Source of the DNA: Saccharofermentans sp.
GTDB lineage: Bacteria > Bacillota > Clostridia > Saccharofermentanales > Saccharofermentanaceae
Direction of reading: 5' to 3'
DNA: 47,371 nucleotides
NCBI GenBank assembly: GCA_016292145.1
Contig: JAEFBA010000010.1
Location: 1-47,371, forward strand
The notes under the pieces were generated by a model. The model ran no database searches, had not been told where the DNA came from, and was given only the letters and a program-made list of their open reading frames with translations. The number at the start of each line of letters is the position of its first letter. Position 1 is the stretch's first letter. Shown one piece after another: positions 1 to 8,528 of the stretch. A program made the position numbers and the translations under genes.

Positions 1-1057
1 CCAAGTCACAAGCGATCTTCATAGCAGCCTGAGCTGTTCTCTTACCGTTTCTTGTCTGGAGCATGTAGAGCTTACCGTGCTCAACTGTGAACTCCATGTC
101 CTGCATGTCTCTGTAGTGCTTTTCGAGTGTCTCGCAAACCTGTGTGAACTGAGCGAATGCTTCAGGGAACTTCTGCTCCATCTCAGCGATCTTCATAGGA
201 GTACGAACGCCTGCAACAACGTCTTCGCCCTGTGCGTTTGTAAGGAACTCACCGAAGAGGCCCTTCTCACCTGTAGCAGGGTCACGTGTGAAAGCAACAC
301 CTGTACCGCAGTCGTCACCCATGTTACCGAATGCCATGGACTGAACGTTAACTGCTGTACCCCATGAATAAGGGATATCGTTGTCTCTTCTGTATACGTT
401 AGCTCTCGGGTTGTCCCAGCTTCTGAATACGGCCTTGATAGCGCCGATAAGCTGTTCCTTAGGATCTGTAGGGAAGTCTGTGCCGATCTTAGCCTTGTAC
501 TCAGCCTTGAACTGTGAAGCGAGTTCCTTGAGGTCGTCAGCTGTGAGTTCAACGTCCTGTGTAACGCCTCTTGAAGCCTTCATCTTGTCGATGAGCTCTT
601 CGAAGTACTTCTTACCTACTTCCATAACAACGTCAGAATACATCTGGATGAATCTTCTGTAGCAGTCCCAAGCCCATCTGGGGTTACCGGACTTTGTAGC
701 GATAACGTCTACAACCTGCTCATTCAAACCAAGGTTGAGGATAGTGTCCATCATACCAGGCATGGAAGCTCTTGCACCGGATCTTACGGAAACAAGGAGC
801 GGGTTCTCGAGATCACCAAACTTCTTGCCTGTGATCTCCTCAAGCTTAACGATATACTCCATTACCTGAGCCATGATCTCGTCATTGATCTGACGGCCAT
901 CCTCATAATACTTGGTGCATGCCTCTGTGCTGATCGTGAAACCCTGAGGTACAGGGAGTCCGATGTTTGTCATCTCAGCAAGGTTAGCGCCCTTACCACC
1001 AAGGAGTTCGCGCATGTTTCCGTTGCCTTCGGTGAACAGGTAAACGTACTTTGTCAT
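1..1057 (-). CDS. ppdK: Pyruvate phosphate dikinase, N-terminal part (runs off the window)
   Basis: About 352 codons of the N-terminal nucleotide-binding half are present; the rest lies beyond base 1. The start is ATG at 1057-1055 behind an AAAGGCGG ribosome site. The translation begins with the family's N-terminal segment (L-G-G-K-G-A-N-L-A-E-M), followed by the S-V-R-S-G-A-R-A-S-M-P-G-M-M-D-T block and the F-T-R-D-P-A-T-G-E region that shapes the ATP site. The family enzyme interconverts ATP, phosphate and pyruvate with AMP, diphosphate and phosphoenolpyruvate, and in Clostridia serves a PPi-dependent glycolysis or gluconeogenesis. The phospho-histidine and PEP domains are not in view, so completeness cannot be judged. 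Confidence 0.95.
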   Translation of the reverse strand, partial: MTKYVYLFTEGNGNMRELLGGKGANLAEMTNIGLPVPQGFTISTEACTKYYEDGRQINDEIMAQVMEYIVKLEEITGKKFGDLENPLLVSVRSGARASMPGMMDTILNLGLNEQVVDVIATKSGNPRWAWDCYRRFIQMYSDVVMEVGKKYFEELIDKMKASRGVTQDVELTADDLKELASQFKAEYKAKIGTDFPTDPKEQLIGAIKAVFRSWDNPRANVYRRDNDIPYSWGTAVNVQSMAFGNMGDDCGTGVAFTRDPATGEKGLFGEFLTNAQGEDVVAGVRTPMKIAEMEQKFPEAFAQFTQVCETLEKHYRDMQDMEFTVEHGKLYMLQTRNGKRTAQAAMKIACDL

Positions 1058-1157
1058 TCTTTTATCCGCCTTTCATTTATTGGATTCAGTTTTTTGTTTC
1101 TCTATTGGCATTTTAGCCTGCTAAAAACTTATCAGTTTATTTTAACAGAATATAGTC

Positions 1158-2573
1158 TTAAAAATCGAACTTATCTGCAAAAAATTCTTCAAGTTTTTCG
1201 ATCGGGAATCTGATGTTTCCGGGCTCGTACTCAACGTTCTTCATTGAGTCTCTTTCTCTGATAGTTACGCATCCGTCATTCTCGGAATCGAAGTCGTAAA
1301 CTACGCAGTAAGGAGTACCGATCTCATCCTGTCTTCTGTAGCGCTTGCCGATGGACTGACGGTCGTCGAGCTCGCACATGAACTTTTTCGAGAGCTTCTC
1401 GAAAATAGGCTGAGCCTTGTCTGTAAGCTTTGCAGAAAGCGGGAGAACGCCGATCTTGATAGGAGCAAGGAACGGGTGGAAATGCATTACTGTTCTTACG
1501 TCGCCGCCCTCGAGCTCTTCCTCGTCGTAAGCGGAGCAGAGGAATGCGAGTGTTACACGGTCAGCACCGAGCGAAGGCTCGATAACGTAAGGAATGTACT
1601 TCTCGTTCTTAGCCGGATCGAAATATGTGAGATCCTGCTTGGAGAATTCCATGTGCTGCTTGAGATCGTAGTCTGTACGGTCAGCGATACCCCAGAGTTC
1701 GCCCCAGTCTGTGAAAGGGAAAGCAAACTCGAAGTCTGTTGTAGCTCTGGAATAGAAAGCGAGCTCTTCCTTTGCGTGGTCTCTTGTACGGAGCTCTTCT
1801 TCCTTGATGCCAAGGCCGATCAGCCAGTCGTGGCAGAATGTCTTCCAGTAATCGAACCACTCAAGGTCTGTGCCGGGTTCGCAGAAGAACTCTAATTCCA
1901 TCTGCTCGAACTCTCTTGTACGGAAGATGAAGTTGCCGGGTGTGATCTCGTTACGGAAGGACTTACCGATCTGGCAGATACCGAAAGGAAGCTTCTTTCT
2001 TGCAGAACGCTGAACGTTTGCAAAGTTAACGAAGATACCCTGAGCTGTCTCAGGTCTTAAATATACTTCAGATGTGGCATCCTCGGTAACACCGATGAAT
2101 GTCTTGAACATAAGGTTGAACTTACGGATATCTGTGAAGTTGTGGCCGCCGCATACAGGACAGGGAATGTTGTTCTCCCTGATGTAAGCTACCATCTCTT
2201 CAGGGCTCATACCTTCAACAGGTACGTTCTCGATACCGTTCTCCTTGTTCCAATCCTCAACGAGGTTGTCTGCTCTCTGACGTGCCTTGCACTGCTTGCA
2301 GTCGATGAGAGGATCGGAGAATCCGCCGACGTGGCCTGAAGCGACCCATGTCTTGGGATTCATGATGATCGCAGCATCAAGTCCTACATTGTAAGGGCTC
2401 TCCTGGACGAACTTCTTCCACCATGCTGCCTTAACGTTATTCTTAAGCTGAACACCTAACGGGCCGTAGTCCCATGAATTAGCGAGACCGCCGTAGATGT
2501 CAGAACCCGGATATACGAAGCCTCTTACCTTTGCAAGTGAGACTATCTTATCCATTGTTTTCTCTACTGCCAT
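1158..2573 (-). CDS. glyS: Glycyl-tRNA synthetase, single-chain dimeric type
   Basis: A 471-residue class II synthetase that charges tRNA-Gly. The glycine-specific R-P-E-T-A-Q-G motif is at about residues 173-179 and class II motif 2 (F-R-N-E-I-T-P...[10 protein letters not shown]) at about 205-224. Two Cys pairs (C92/C95 and C138/C141) probably form a zinc site in the insertion. This is the alpha2 type found in many Gram-positives, not the alpha2beta2 type. ATG start at 2573 follows a GGGAG ribosome site. rpoZ ends 21 bases upstream on the same strand, so the two may share a transcript. Two tRNA-Gly genes occur elsewhere in the window. Confidence 0.96.
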   Translation of the reverse strand: MAVEKTMDKIVSLAKVRGFVYPGSDIYGGLANSWDYGPLGVQLKNNVKAAWWKKFVQESPYNVGLDAAIIMNPKTWVASGHVGGFSDPLIDCKQCKARQRADNLVEDWNKENGIENVPVEGMSPEEMVAYIRENNIPCPVCGGHNFTDIRKFNLMFKTFIGVTEDATSEVYLRPETAQGIFVNFANVQRSARKKLPFGICQIGKSFRNEITPGNFIFRTREFEQMELEFFCEPGTDLEWFDYWKTFCHDWLIGLGIKEEELRTRDHAKEELAFYSRATTDFEFAFPFTDWGELWGIADRTDYDLKQHMEFSKQDLTYFDPAKNEKYIPYVIEPSLGADRVTLAFLCSAYDEEELEGGDVRTVMHFHPFLAPIKIGVLPLSAKLTDKAQPIFEKLSKKFMCELDDRQSIGKRYRRQDEIGTPYCVVYDFDSENDGCVTIRERDSMKNVEYEPGNIRFPIEKLEEFFADKFDF

Positions 2574-2594
2574 ATTACTTAAACTCCCTTTGGA

Positions 2595-3038
2595 TTATTC
2601 TTCATCTTCAGAAGGCTCGTCTTCGCCTTCACCTTCGTATACGACTTCCTCTTCTTCGCCTTCGGAGCTTCCGCCTGCCAAAGCGTCGATAAGGTCATCC
2701 AAACCCTTGGAGTTCAAGCCGCCTGCAACAGACATTCTCTCTGCTCTTTCTTCCTCGAGCATCTTTCTTCTGTTCTCAGCTTCTTCTCTTCTTCTGATCT
2801 TCTCTTCTCTTGTGATCGGGATGACTGCTTCATCCTCTACATCACCCTTGACTGCAACGACCTTGTCAGCTGCAACTTCACGGCATGCCAAGGATACAAC
2901 ATTTGCTGCACCGTCAGCATCGATCATGGGCTGAGCGCCGTCTGTCAGTTCTCTTGCACGCTTGCTTACGAGTACCGTAAGGTCGTAAGGGCTTGCTGAC
3001 TTCTCTTTGAGTTTCTCGATTGAAGGATCTGTTAACAT
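2595..3038 (-). CDS. rpoZ: RNA polymerase omega subunit with long acidic tail
   Basis: The N-terminal half (M-L-T-D-P-S...Y-D-L-T-V-L-V-S-K-R-A-R) is the omega fold that supports assembly of the beta' subunit. At 147 residues it is about twice the usual length: the extra C-terminal half is a charged Arg/Glu helix (about 80-105) and then a very acidic Glu-rich end. The ATG at 3038 is chosen over an upstream in-frame TTG at 3068 because GAGAGG lies 8 bases before it and the TTG has no ribosome site. It lies 22 bases after gmk, the usual Firmicute order. The function of the acidic tail is unknown. Confidence 0.9.
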   Translation of the reverse strand: MLTDPSIEKLKEKSASPYDLTVLVSKRARELTDGAQPMIDADGAANVVSLACREVAADKVVAVKGDVEDEAVIPITREEKIRRREEAENRRKMLEEERAERMSVAGGLNSKGLDDLIDALAGGSSEGEEEEVVYEGEGEDEPSEDEE

Positions 3039-3060
3039 CTTCTTTACCTCTCTTCTCCTT

Positions 3061-3684
3061 TTATTCAAGTTCTTTTGCTGTACATATATTCTTCGAAGCT
3101 TTAAGCTTTTCAGCGGTGATTATCGCAAGAATGTCTCTTGCTGCTCTGTCCACATCATCGTTCGTAATGATGTATTCGAATTCTCCGGCACGCTTGATCT
3201 CTTCTTTTGACTGCGCGAGTCTCTTTGCGATCTTCTCTTCAGTCTCGGTGCCTCTGCCTCTTAATCTGTTCTCGAGTTCTTCCATTGAAGGCGGAAGGAT
3301 AAATATCGTAACCGTATCAACGTCGAACTTACGGTTAAGCGCCAGGCTCCCTTCTATTGTGATATCGAAAAGAACATCCTGTCCTTTGCCGAGCATCTCA
3401 TCAAGCGGATCTGACGGAGTGCCGTAATAGTTATCAACATACTTGTCGTACTCAACGATCTTGCCGTCCTTTATCATCTGCTCGAACTGCTCTGTCGTTC
3501 TGAAGTAGTACTCGACGCCGTCTTTTTCCTGTCCTCTCGGAGCTCTGGTCGTAACGGAGATCGAATGACCGACGCTGCCAGGGTGAGCCTGCTCAAGAAG
3601 CTCTTCGACTCTTGCGAGCACTGTTCCTTTCCCCACGCCCGAAGGTCCTGATACTGCAACTATCAATCCTCTGTAATTACTCAT
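3061..3684 (-). CDS. gmk: Guanylate kinase
   Basis: 207 residues. Phosphorylates GMP to GDP with ATP in purine nucleotide synthesis and recycling. The P-loop G-P-S-G-V-G-K-G-T is at residues 13-21, followed by the GMP-binding T-T-R-A-P-R-G-Q-E segment and the Y-Y-G-T-P and D-I-T-I-E-G blocks. The ATG at 3684 overlaps the remA stop (ATGA) and follows AAAGGAG; an upstream in-frame GTG would run into remA and is not needed. It sits in the remA-gmk-rpoZ string typical of Bacillota. Confidence 0.96.
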   Translation of the reverse strand: MSNYRGLIVAVSGPSGVGKGTVLARVEELLEQAHPGSVGHSISVTTRAPRGQEKDGVEYYFRTTEQFEQMIKDGKIVEYDKYVDNYYGTPSDPLDEMLGKGQDVLFDITIEGSLALNRKFDVDTVTIFILPPSMEELENRLRGRGTETEEKIAKRLAQSKEEIKRAGEFEYIITNDDVDRAARDILAIITAEKLKASKNICTAKELE

Positions 3685-3917
3685 CCCAACATCTCCTTTA
3701 TCTCTGATGTTGAAAGCGCGGATGTAAGCACGAGGCCGCTGTCCGTAACAATTACCGATTTGCACTTCTTGCCGGCGCAGCAGTCTACAAGAGTTCCCCT
3801 GTCTTTGGAATCCTGCATCATGCGTCTTACCGGAGAAGACTCCGCAGCCGCAACGCAGATAATGCGCGATGCCTGTGCTATATTTCCGAATCCGATGTCG
3901 ATAAATTCAGATGCCAT
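3681..3917 (-). CDS. remA: RemA/DUF370 family DNA-binding regulator
   Basis: 78 residues, full length for the family, with the conserved start (F-I-D-I-G-F-G-N) and the central D-S-K-D-R-G-T-L-V-D segment. In Bacillus subtilis RemA activates extracellular matrix operons as an oligomeric DNA-binding protein. The target here is not visible, although the window holds large envelope gene sets that could be candidates. It has AAAGGA before the ATG, lies 14 bases after yicC and overlaps gmk by 4 bases, so yicC-remA-gmk-rpoZ is probably one transcript. Confidence 0.9.
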   Translation of the reverse strand: MASEFIDIGFGNIAQASRIICVAAAESSPVRRMMQDSKDRGTLVDCCAGKKCKSVIVTDSGLVLTSALSTSEIKEMLG

Positions 3918-3931
3918 TTACTGCCCGTCCT

Positions 3932-4819
3932 TTATACAAGATTCTGTATCTGTTCTCTGATCTCTTCCACAAGATTCTTCATCGAAAGAACTCTTGAAGT
4001 GATCTCGATATCATTTGCTTTGCTGCCTGTCGTGTTGACTTCGCGGTTGATCTCCTGAACGAGGAAATCCATCTTCTTTCCGACAGAACCGTCTTCAGCA
4101 AGGATCTTCCTTGCCTGTGAGAAGTGGCTTGAAAGGCGTGCCATCTCTTCGTCGATTGCGCACTTGTCTGCAAAGATAGCAACTTCTGCAGCAAGCCTGT
4201 TGTCGTCGTAGAATTCTCTCTGGTCGCTCGTTAAGATCTCATTGATCCTTGCGGCTAACTTCTGTCTGTATGCTTCAACTACTTCAGGTGATCTTGTTAC
4301 GACTTCCTCTCTGATGCCTTCAAGAGTCTGTACCTTTGTAAGGATCGTGGTAACCAGATTCTCGCCCTCTCTCTTCCTCATGGCGAGCATGCCGTCTATT
4401 GCAAGGTTAAGCGCCTCCATGAGTTCATTTGCTGCCTGCTCTTCATTGATCTCGTTCTGCGTAACGCTCAGCACGTCCTGCATCGTCGCAAGTCTTGCAA
4501 CTCCGAAGTCATCCTCGCGTCCCGTAAGAGCTGCAATAGCCTTGGCAGCCTCGGAATATTCCTTGGCAAGGCCCGCATTGACCGTAACCGTCTGGCCTGC
4601 CTCACCCTGGTCCTCATAATTAACAAAAACGTCGATCTTGCCTCTTAAGAGCCTGTCGGTGATAACTCTTCTGATATCGCCGTCCAAGTAGTTAAAGATC
4701 CTGGGCATTCTGATCGAAATATCGCAGAATCTGGAATTGACCGATTTGATCTCAATACTGTATTTCCTGGTGTCGAAAACCTTCTCGCCGCGGCCGAAGC
4801 CTGTCATCGAGTATGCCAT
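3932..4819 (-). CDS. yicC: YicC/YloC family endoribonuclease
   Basis: 295 residues with the diagnostic N-terminus (M-T-G-F-G-R-G) and the C-terminal DUF1732 segment ending in N-L-V-E-E-I-R-E-Q-I-Q-N-L-V. Members have been shown to be endoribonucleases acting on RNA; the in vivo targets in Clostridia are not established. The start at 4819 is preferred over longer in-frame options because GAGG sits 7 bases upstream and the family starts here. It is first in the yicC-remA-gmk-rpoZ string, and a promoter and hairpin lie just upstream. Confidence 0.92.
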   Translation of the reverse strand: MAYSMTGFGRGEKVFDTRKYSIEIKSVNSRFCDISIRMPRIFNYLDGDIRRVITDRLLRGKIDVFVNYEDQGEAGQTVTVNAGLAKEYSEAAKAIAALTGREDDFGVARLATMQDVLSVTQNEINEEQAANELMEALNLAIDGMLAMRKREGENLVTTILTKVQTLEGIREEVVTRSPEVVEAYRQKLAARINEILTSDQREFYDDNRLAAEVAIFADKCAIDEEMARLSSHFSQARKILAEDGSVGKKMDFLVQEINREVNTTGSKANDIEITSRVLSMKNLVEEIREQIQNLV

Positions 4820-4846
4820 GTGATTACCTCTACTGAAGATATAGAC

Positions 4847-4890
4847 AAAAAAGAGCCGCCGCATGCGGGATTATCCCGATGCTTCGGCTC
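4847..4890 (-). terminator. Strong hairpin plus T6, upstream of yicC
   Basis: Minus strand: GAGCCG pairs with CGGCTC, with inner GCAT/ATGC and CGGGAT/ATCCCG, then six T. It lies only 28 bases before the yicC start and about 12 bases after a -10-like box, so it could end the metallophosphoesterase transcript, act as an attenuator, or form a stable 5' end of the yicC mRNA. Confidence 0.75.
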
Positions 4891-4901
4891 GCAATTATTA
4901 T

Positions 4902-4929
4902 ATATTATAATACTTTAGCTGTCTATCAA
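4902..4929 (-). promoter_or_regulatory. Probable promoter of the yicC operon
   Basis: TTGATA at 4929-4924 and overlapping -10 options: TAATAT at 4907-4902 (16-base spacer) or TATAAT at 4909-4904 (14-base spacer). The AT-rich run makes the exact box uncertain. Confidence 0.45.
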
Positions 4930-4945
4930 ATTAATTTTATGTATC

Positions 4946-4976
4946 CCGCAAACGCCTTTATTTATTGCGTTTGCGG
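4946..4976. repeat. Inverted repeat between metallophosphoesterase and yicC
   Basis: A perfect 10-base stem, CCGCAAACGC / GCGTTTGCGG, with an 11-base loop. There is no good T-run on either strand, so it is a weak terminator or a structural element of the 3' end of the metallophosphoesterase message. Confidence 0.5.
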
Positions 4977-5085
4977 ACGCGAAAAAATTTTTTGAAGTGA
5001 TTTTGAAATGGCTCGGGGCTTTTTTCGCAGCCGCAAAATAAAGTCAGGTACAGGCTGTAAGTCTTCGAAAACCGGACTAAAGAAC

Positions 5086-5802
5086 TCACACGATCCTGAC
5101 CGGCGTGAAGCCGACAAAATCAGCCGATGTGCAGATGAACCTGCAGCCTCCGAAATCACCTTCGAAAGCCTTCTTGTGAGCCTTGCCGTGGAGGTGTCCG
5201 TAAACGCAGATATCGATGCCGCCCGAGGAGATCATCTCGGCAAACTCCGTGAACTCCTGCTTGGCGGTTATGGGAGGATAGTGGATCATGAGGATGTGCT
5301 TTTTCGAGTGATCAGGATCGGCTTCGTTAATGACATCGATGCACATCTTGATACGGAGCTTCTCGCGCTCGTAGATCTTCCTGTTGTCAGAGCCTTCGAT
5401 CGCGTCCTTGGTCTCGATCATCCAGCCTCTCGTGCCGGTGATGAGGCAGCCTTCTGCTTCGAGCACATTGGTCCTTACGAACTCAAGATTGTTGAAGCCT
5501 TTGGAAGCGAAATATTCCTCCATCTTCTTCATCGTCGTCCACCAGTAATCGTGGTTGCCGCGCGACAAGAGCTTACGGCCGGGAAGTTCGGAAATATAGC
5601 GGAAATCCTCCTCAGCCTTGTCGATATAAGTGGCCCATGAGATATCTCCGGAGACAAGAACAGTATCCGAGTCGGTTACGGTTTTCTCCCAGTTCTCTTT
5701 TATCCTCTCCACATAGTCAGCCCAGGTTGACCAACAGATCGCCATGGATTTGTCGGGATTGGAAAGACATAAATGAAGATCTGCAAGAGCGTATATTGCC
5801 AT
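5086..5802 (-). CDS. Calcineurin-like metallophosphoesterase
   Basis: 238 residues with the full metal-binding set: D-L-H at 8-10, G-D-I-S-W near 53, G-N-H-D near 84, a single H-Y-P near 176 and G-H-L-H-G near 205. The family hydrolyses phosphoesters with two metal ions; the substrate cannot be read from sequence. No signal peptide, so cytoplasmic. GAGGGAGTC precedes the ATG and the gene begins 11 bases after uvrC, so they are likely cotranscribed. Related to the COG1768 group of predicted phosphohydrolases. Confidence 0.88.
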   Translation of the reverse strand: MAIYALADLHLCLSNPDKSMAICWSTWADYVERIKENWEKTVTDSDTVLVSGDISWATYIDKAEEDFRYISELPGRKLLSRGNHDYWWTTMKKMEEYFASKGFNNLEFVRTNVLEAEGCLITGTRGWMIETKDAIEGSDNRKIYEREKLRIKMCIDVINEADPDHSKKHILMIHYPPITAKQEFTEFAEMISSGGIDICVYGHLHGKAHKKAFEGDFGGCRFICTSADFVGFTPVRIV

Positions 5803-5813
5803 TAAGACTCCCT

Positions 5814-7676
5814 CTAGTGGAAATAGTTGTAGATTGCATTGGCATCCTTCTCGGAAATGCCCTTTGCTTCCTTAAGCTCCTCAACAGAAGCGTTTTCCAC
5901 GGCCTTTATTGTACCAAAATGCGCGAGCAGATTCTTGCGCTTCGAAGGACCGATGCCTTCGATATTCTCGAGCTTGTATTTTATGTTGCGCTTGCCGGCG
6001 AGCTTTCTCTGGTATGAGATCGCGAATCTGTGGACCTCATTCTGGACAGTCGTAAGGAACCTTAAAAGACCCATCTCGCTGTCAGTCAGGGTCCTTCCTT
6101 CGAGCCTTATCTCGCGCCCGTCTTCGAAAACGATCCCCGCCGTCTTATGGCGGTCATTCTTTACCATTCCGGCAAGATAGATATCCTTTGTGCCTTCCAT
6201 AGATCTGACGACCGAAGCGACTGCTTCGAGCTGGCCCTTGCCGCCGTCGACGAGGATGATGTCAGGATACTTAAAGCCGTCATCTTCGTTATGTGAGAAG
6301 CGTCTTTCAAGAGTCTCTCTCATGGACATGTAGTCGTCCTGGGTCTCGACGCGCTTCATCCTGAATAATCTGTAGGACTGCTTGTCGGCCTTGCCGTCCT
6401 TGAAGACGACCATGCCGGCGCAGATATCGTCGTTTCCGAGGTTACTTATATCGAAAGATTCCGCTCTGGAGATCCTGCCTTCGGGTGCTCCCAGGAGCTC
6501 TTCAAGATAGCGCAGAGGCACTGACGGATCGGCATTCGCGTTGCCGCCTCTTAAGATCCTGCGGACCATCATCTCACGTGCATTGTTCTTGGCCAGATCT
6601 GATAATTCGCGCAGCTCACCGCGCTCTGCCACATGGAGCCTGCAGTTCTTGCCGAGCTTTTCCGTAAGAGTCTTCTCGATCACTTCGAGGTCCTCTTCTT
6701 CCATCTTGAACGGCACGAGAATAAGCGGCGGAATAAACGGTGCATCCTCGTAATACTGCATTATGAAATTCTTTAAGATTTCTTCCTTGTCCTCGTCTTC
6801 ACCCGTGAAGAAATATGTGGACGAACCGACGATGCGGCCCTGTCTTAATTCGAGCTTTCTTACGCACGTCTCGCCGCAGTCGGAATAAAGGCCGATAGCG
6901 TCGACATCGCGCTCGATATCAAGATAGACCCTCTGGTTCTGACGGATGCTGCGAAGAGCATAAAGCCTGTCTCTTAAAGCTCCGGCCTTCTCGAATTCGA
7001 GGTTCTCGGAGCACTTCTCCATCTGAAGCTTGATGTCCTTTTCGATGCCGTCGTACTTACCTTCAAAGAACTGTACGATCTGGTCGATCATGGCACGGTA
7101 ATCTTCCTGACTGACAGTGCCGAGGCACGGCGCCATGCACTTGCCGATATGGTAATTAAGGCAGGGGCGCTCTTTGCCGATGTCACGGGGGAAGACCTTC
7201 TTGCAGCGCTTTAACGGGAAAATATCATTGATGGCTTTGAGGACTTCGAAGCAGTCCGAACCCATGTAAGGGCCGTAGTATTTCGCGCCGTTCTTACGAG
7301 CTTCAGGATCAGGCCTGAAGGCCTTGAAGACTCTGGGGTATGCTTCGTTCAAAGTGACGCAGATATAAGGGTAACCCTTGTCGTCGCGAAGCAGGATATT
7401 GTATTTGGGCTGGTATCTCTTGATGAGATTGTTCTCGAGAAGAAGGGCCTCAGGCTCAGAGCCGACTACTGTGTATTCAAAGTCGGCAACATGGGATACC
7501 ATTGCCCTGACCTTCGGCGAAGAGATCACTCCGCCTCCGAAGTAGCTCTTCAGCCTGTTACGGAGTTTCTTTGCTTTTCCTACATAAATAACACAGCCCG
7601 AAGAGTCCTTCATAAGGTACACTCCGGGGCTTAAAGGGACTGTGTCCAGCCTGGCGTCGAATTTACCGGCGGGCAT
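5814..7676 (-). CDS. uvrC: Excinuclease ABC subunit C
   Basis: 620 residues, the usual length. The GIY-YIG nuclease is at the N-terminus (P-G-V-Y-L-M-K-D...Y-V-G-K-A-K-K-L-R-N-R), the UVR helix pair at about 205-235, the RNase H-like 5' nuclease in the centre (E-S-F-D-I-S-N-L...L-V-D-G-G-K-G-Q-L) and helix-hairpin-helix motifs at the C-terminus. It makes both incisions in nucleotide excision repair with UvrAB. The ATG overlaps the stop of the Crh-like gene by one base (TAATG), which points to translational coupling. Confidence 0.97.
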   Translation of the reverse strand: MPAGKFDARLDTVPLSPGVYLMKDSSGCVIYVGKAKKLRNRLKSYFGGGVISSPKVRAMVSHVADFEYTVVGSEPEALLLENNLIKRYQPKYNILLRDDKGYPYICVTLNEAYPRVFKAFRPDPEARKNGAKYYGPYMGSDCFEVLKAINDIFPLKRCKKVFPRDIGKERPCLNYHIGKCMAPCLGTVSQEDYRAMIDQIVQFFEGKYDGIEKDIKLQMEKCSENLEFEKAGALRDRLYALRSIRQNQRVYLDIERDVDAIGLYSDCGETCVRKLELRQGRIVGSSTYFFTGEDEDKEEILKNFIMQYYEDAPFIPPLILVPFKMEEEDLEVIEKTLTEKLGKNCRLHVAERGELRELSDLAKNNAREMMVRRILRGGNANADPSVPLRYLEELLGAPEGRISRAESFDISNLGNDDICAGMVVFKDGKADKQSYRLFRMKRVETQDDYMSMRETLERRFSHNEDDGFKYPDIILVDGGKGQLEAVASVVRSMEGTKDIYLAGMVKNDRHKTAGIVFEDGREIRLEGRTLTDSEMGLLRFLTTVQNEVHRFAISYQRKLAGKRNIKYKLENIEGIGPSKRKNLLAHFGTIKAVENASVEELKEAKGISEKDANAIYNYFH

Positions 7677-7942
7677 TACACAGCGATCTTAGGATTCTTG
7701 AGGTGGGCGAGAAGTGCTTCGCAAGCTTCCTTCTCATCGTCGCCGTTTGCTTCGATCTCGATCTCGGCGCCGTTCTCGATTCCGAGGGACATAACACCTA
7801 AAAGGCTCTTCGCATTAGCTCTTCTGCCACTGCGGACAATGTAGATTGTGCTGTGGTACTGAGAAGCCTTCTGGATCATGACCGCTACGGCCTTCATCTG
7901 CAAAGCATCTTCACAATCAAAAACAATCTTTTCTTTAGTCAT
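7676..7942 (-). CDS. crh: Crh-like HPr paralogue (Gln15, Ser46)
   Basis: 88 residues of HPr fold. At position 15, where HPr of the sugar phosphotransferase system has its phospho-accepting His, this protein has Gln (A-L-Q-M-K), exactly as in Bacillus Crh. The regulatory Ser46 is kept in A-K-S-L-L-G-V-M-S-L. By analogy it cannot carry phosphate from enzyme I but can be a substrate of HPr kinase and a cofactor of CcpA in catabolite repression. The ATG at 7942 has GAGGGG about 13 bases upstream, rather far. The gene precedes uvrC with a one-base overlap. No hprK or ccpA is in the window. Confidence 0.82.
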   Translation of the reverse strand: MTKEKIVFDCEDALQMKAVAVMIQKASQYHSTIYIVRSGRRANAKSLLGVMSLGIENGAEIEIEANGDDEKEACEALLAHLKNPKIAV

Positions 7943-7976
7943 AGTCAGGTACGTCCCCTCATAAAATAACAGGATA

Positions 7977-8005
7977 AGTATATTTTTGACTTTCGCGAAA
8001 ATCAA
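7977..8005 (-). promoter_or_regulatory. Promoter of crh-uvrC
   Basis: TTGATT at 8005-8000, a 17-base spacer and TATACT at 7982-7977. The spacer holds the palindrome TTTCGCGAAA, which could be an operator. Confidence 0.65.
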
Positions 8006-8084
8006 CCAAAAACGAGCCGAACTGCCCAATTTCGACTATTTAACTCAAATGAGTTATTTTTGTGAAATCCTTTTGGTAAAAATA

Positions 8085-8528
8085 TCAACAGAGCTCCAGG
8101 CTCATCAGAACAGCATCCTTGCCCTTGCCGTAATAATCCCGTCTGTAGCCGTAGCCGGTAAAACCGAGTTTCTCATAAAGGGCGATGGCAGGAACGTTGT
8201 CATGCTCAACTTCCAGGAAAAGTTTCCTTATTCCCTTCTCCATAAGTTCTGCCAGAAGAACTTTAAAAAGCTTTGTTGCAATCCCTCTGCCCCTGTATTC
8301 CCTGTGCGTAACGATATTGCCGACATTGGATTCATCCAGCACGGATTCCGCACCGACATAAGACACGATGATGCCGTCAAGCTCAGCTACGAGGCACACC
8401 TTGTTGTTGTCTGTAATGAGAGTCTCGATCGCTTTGCTCTCCCAGGGATGCTCGATCGATCCCTGTTCCAGAGCCATTATCGCCTGAATGTCGGAAACAG
8501 TTCCCTGCCTGATGACAAGATCAGCCAT
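8085..8528 (-). CDS. rimI: Ribosomal-protein-alanine N-acetyltransferase family protein
   Basis: 147 residues of GNAT fold with the acetyl-CoA motif around Y-R-G-R-G-I-A-T-K-L and the C-terminal Y-E-K-L-G-F motif. RimI acetylates the N-terminus of ribosomal protein S18; many homologues next to tsaB are named RimI but have not been tested. The ATG at 8528 overlaps the tsaB stop by 8 bases. tsaD, often next in this operon, is absent here: the next gene is crh. Confidence 0.85.
   Translation of the reverse strand: MADLVIRQGTVSDIQAIMALEQGSIEHPWESKAIETLITDNNKVCLVAELDGIIVSYVGAESVLDESNVGNIVTHREYRGRGIATKLFKVLLAELMEKGIRKLFLEVEHDNVPAIALYEKLGFTGYGYRRDYYGKGKDAVLMSLELC

Noticed and set aside
8060..8075. 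Small palindrome AACTCA-TTTGAGTT region as crh terminator or operator
   Set aside because: Too short and AT-rich to separate from chance; no position relative to a promoter supports it.
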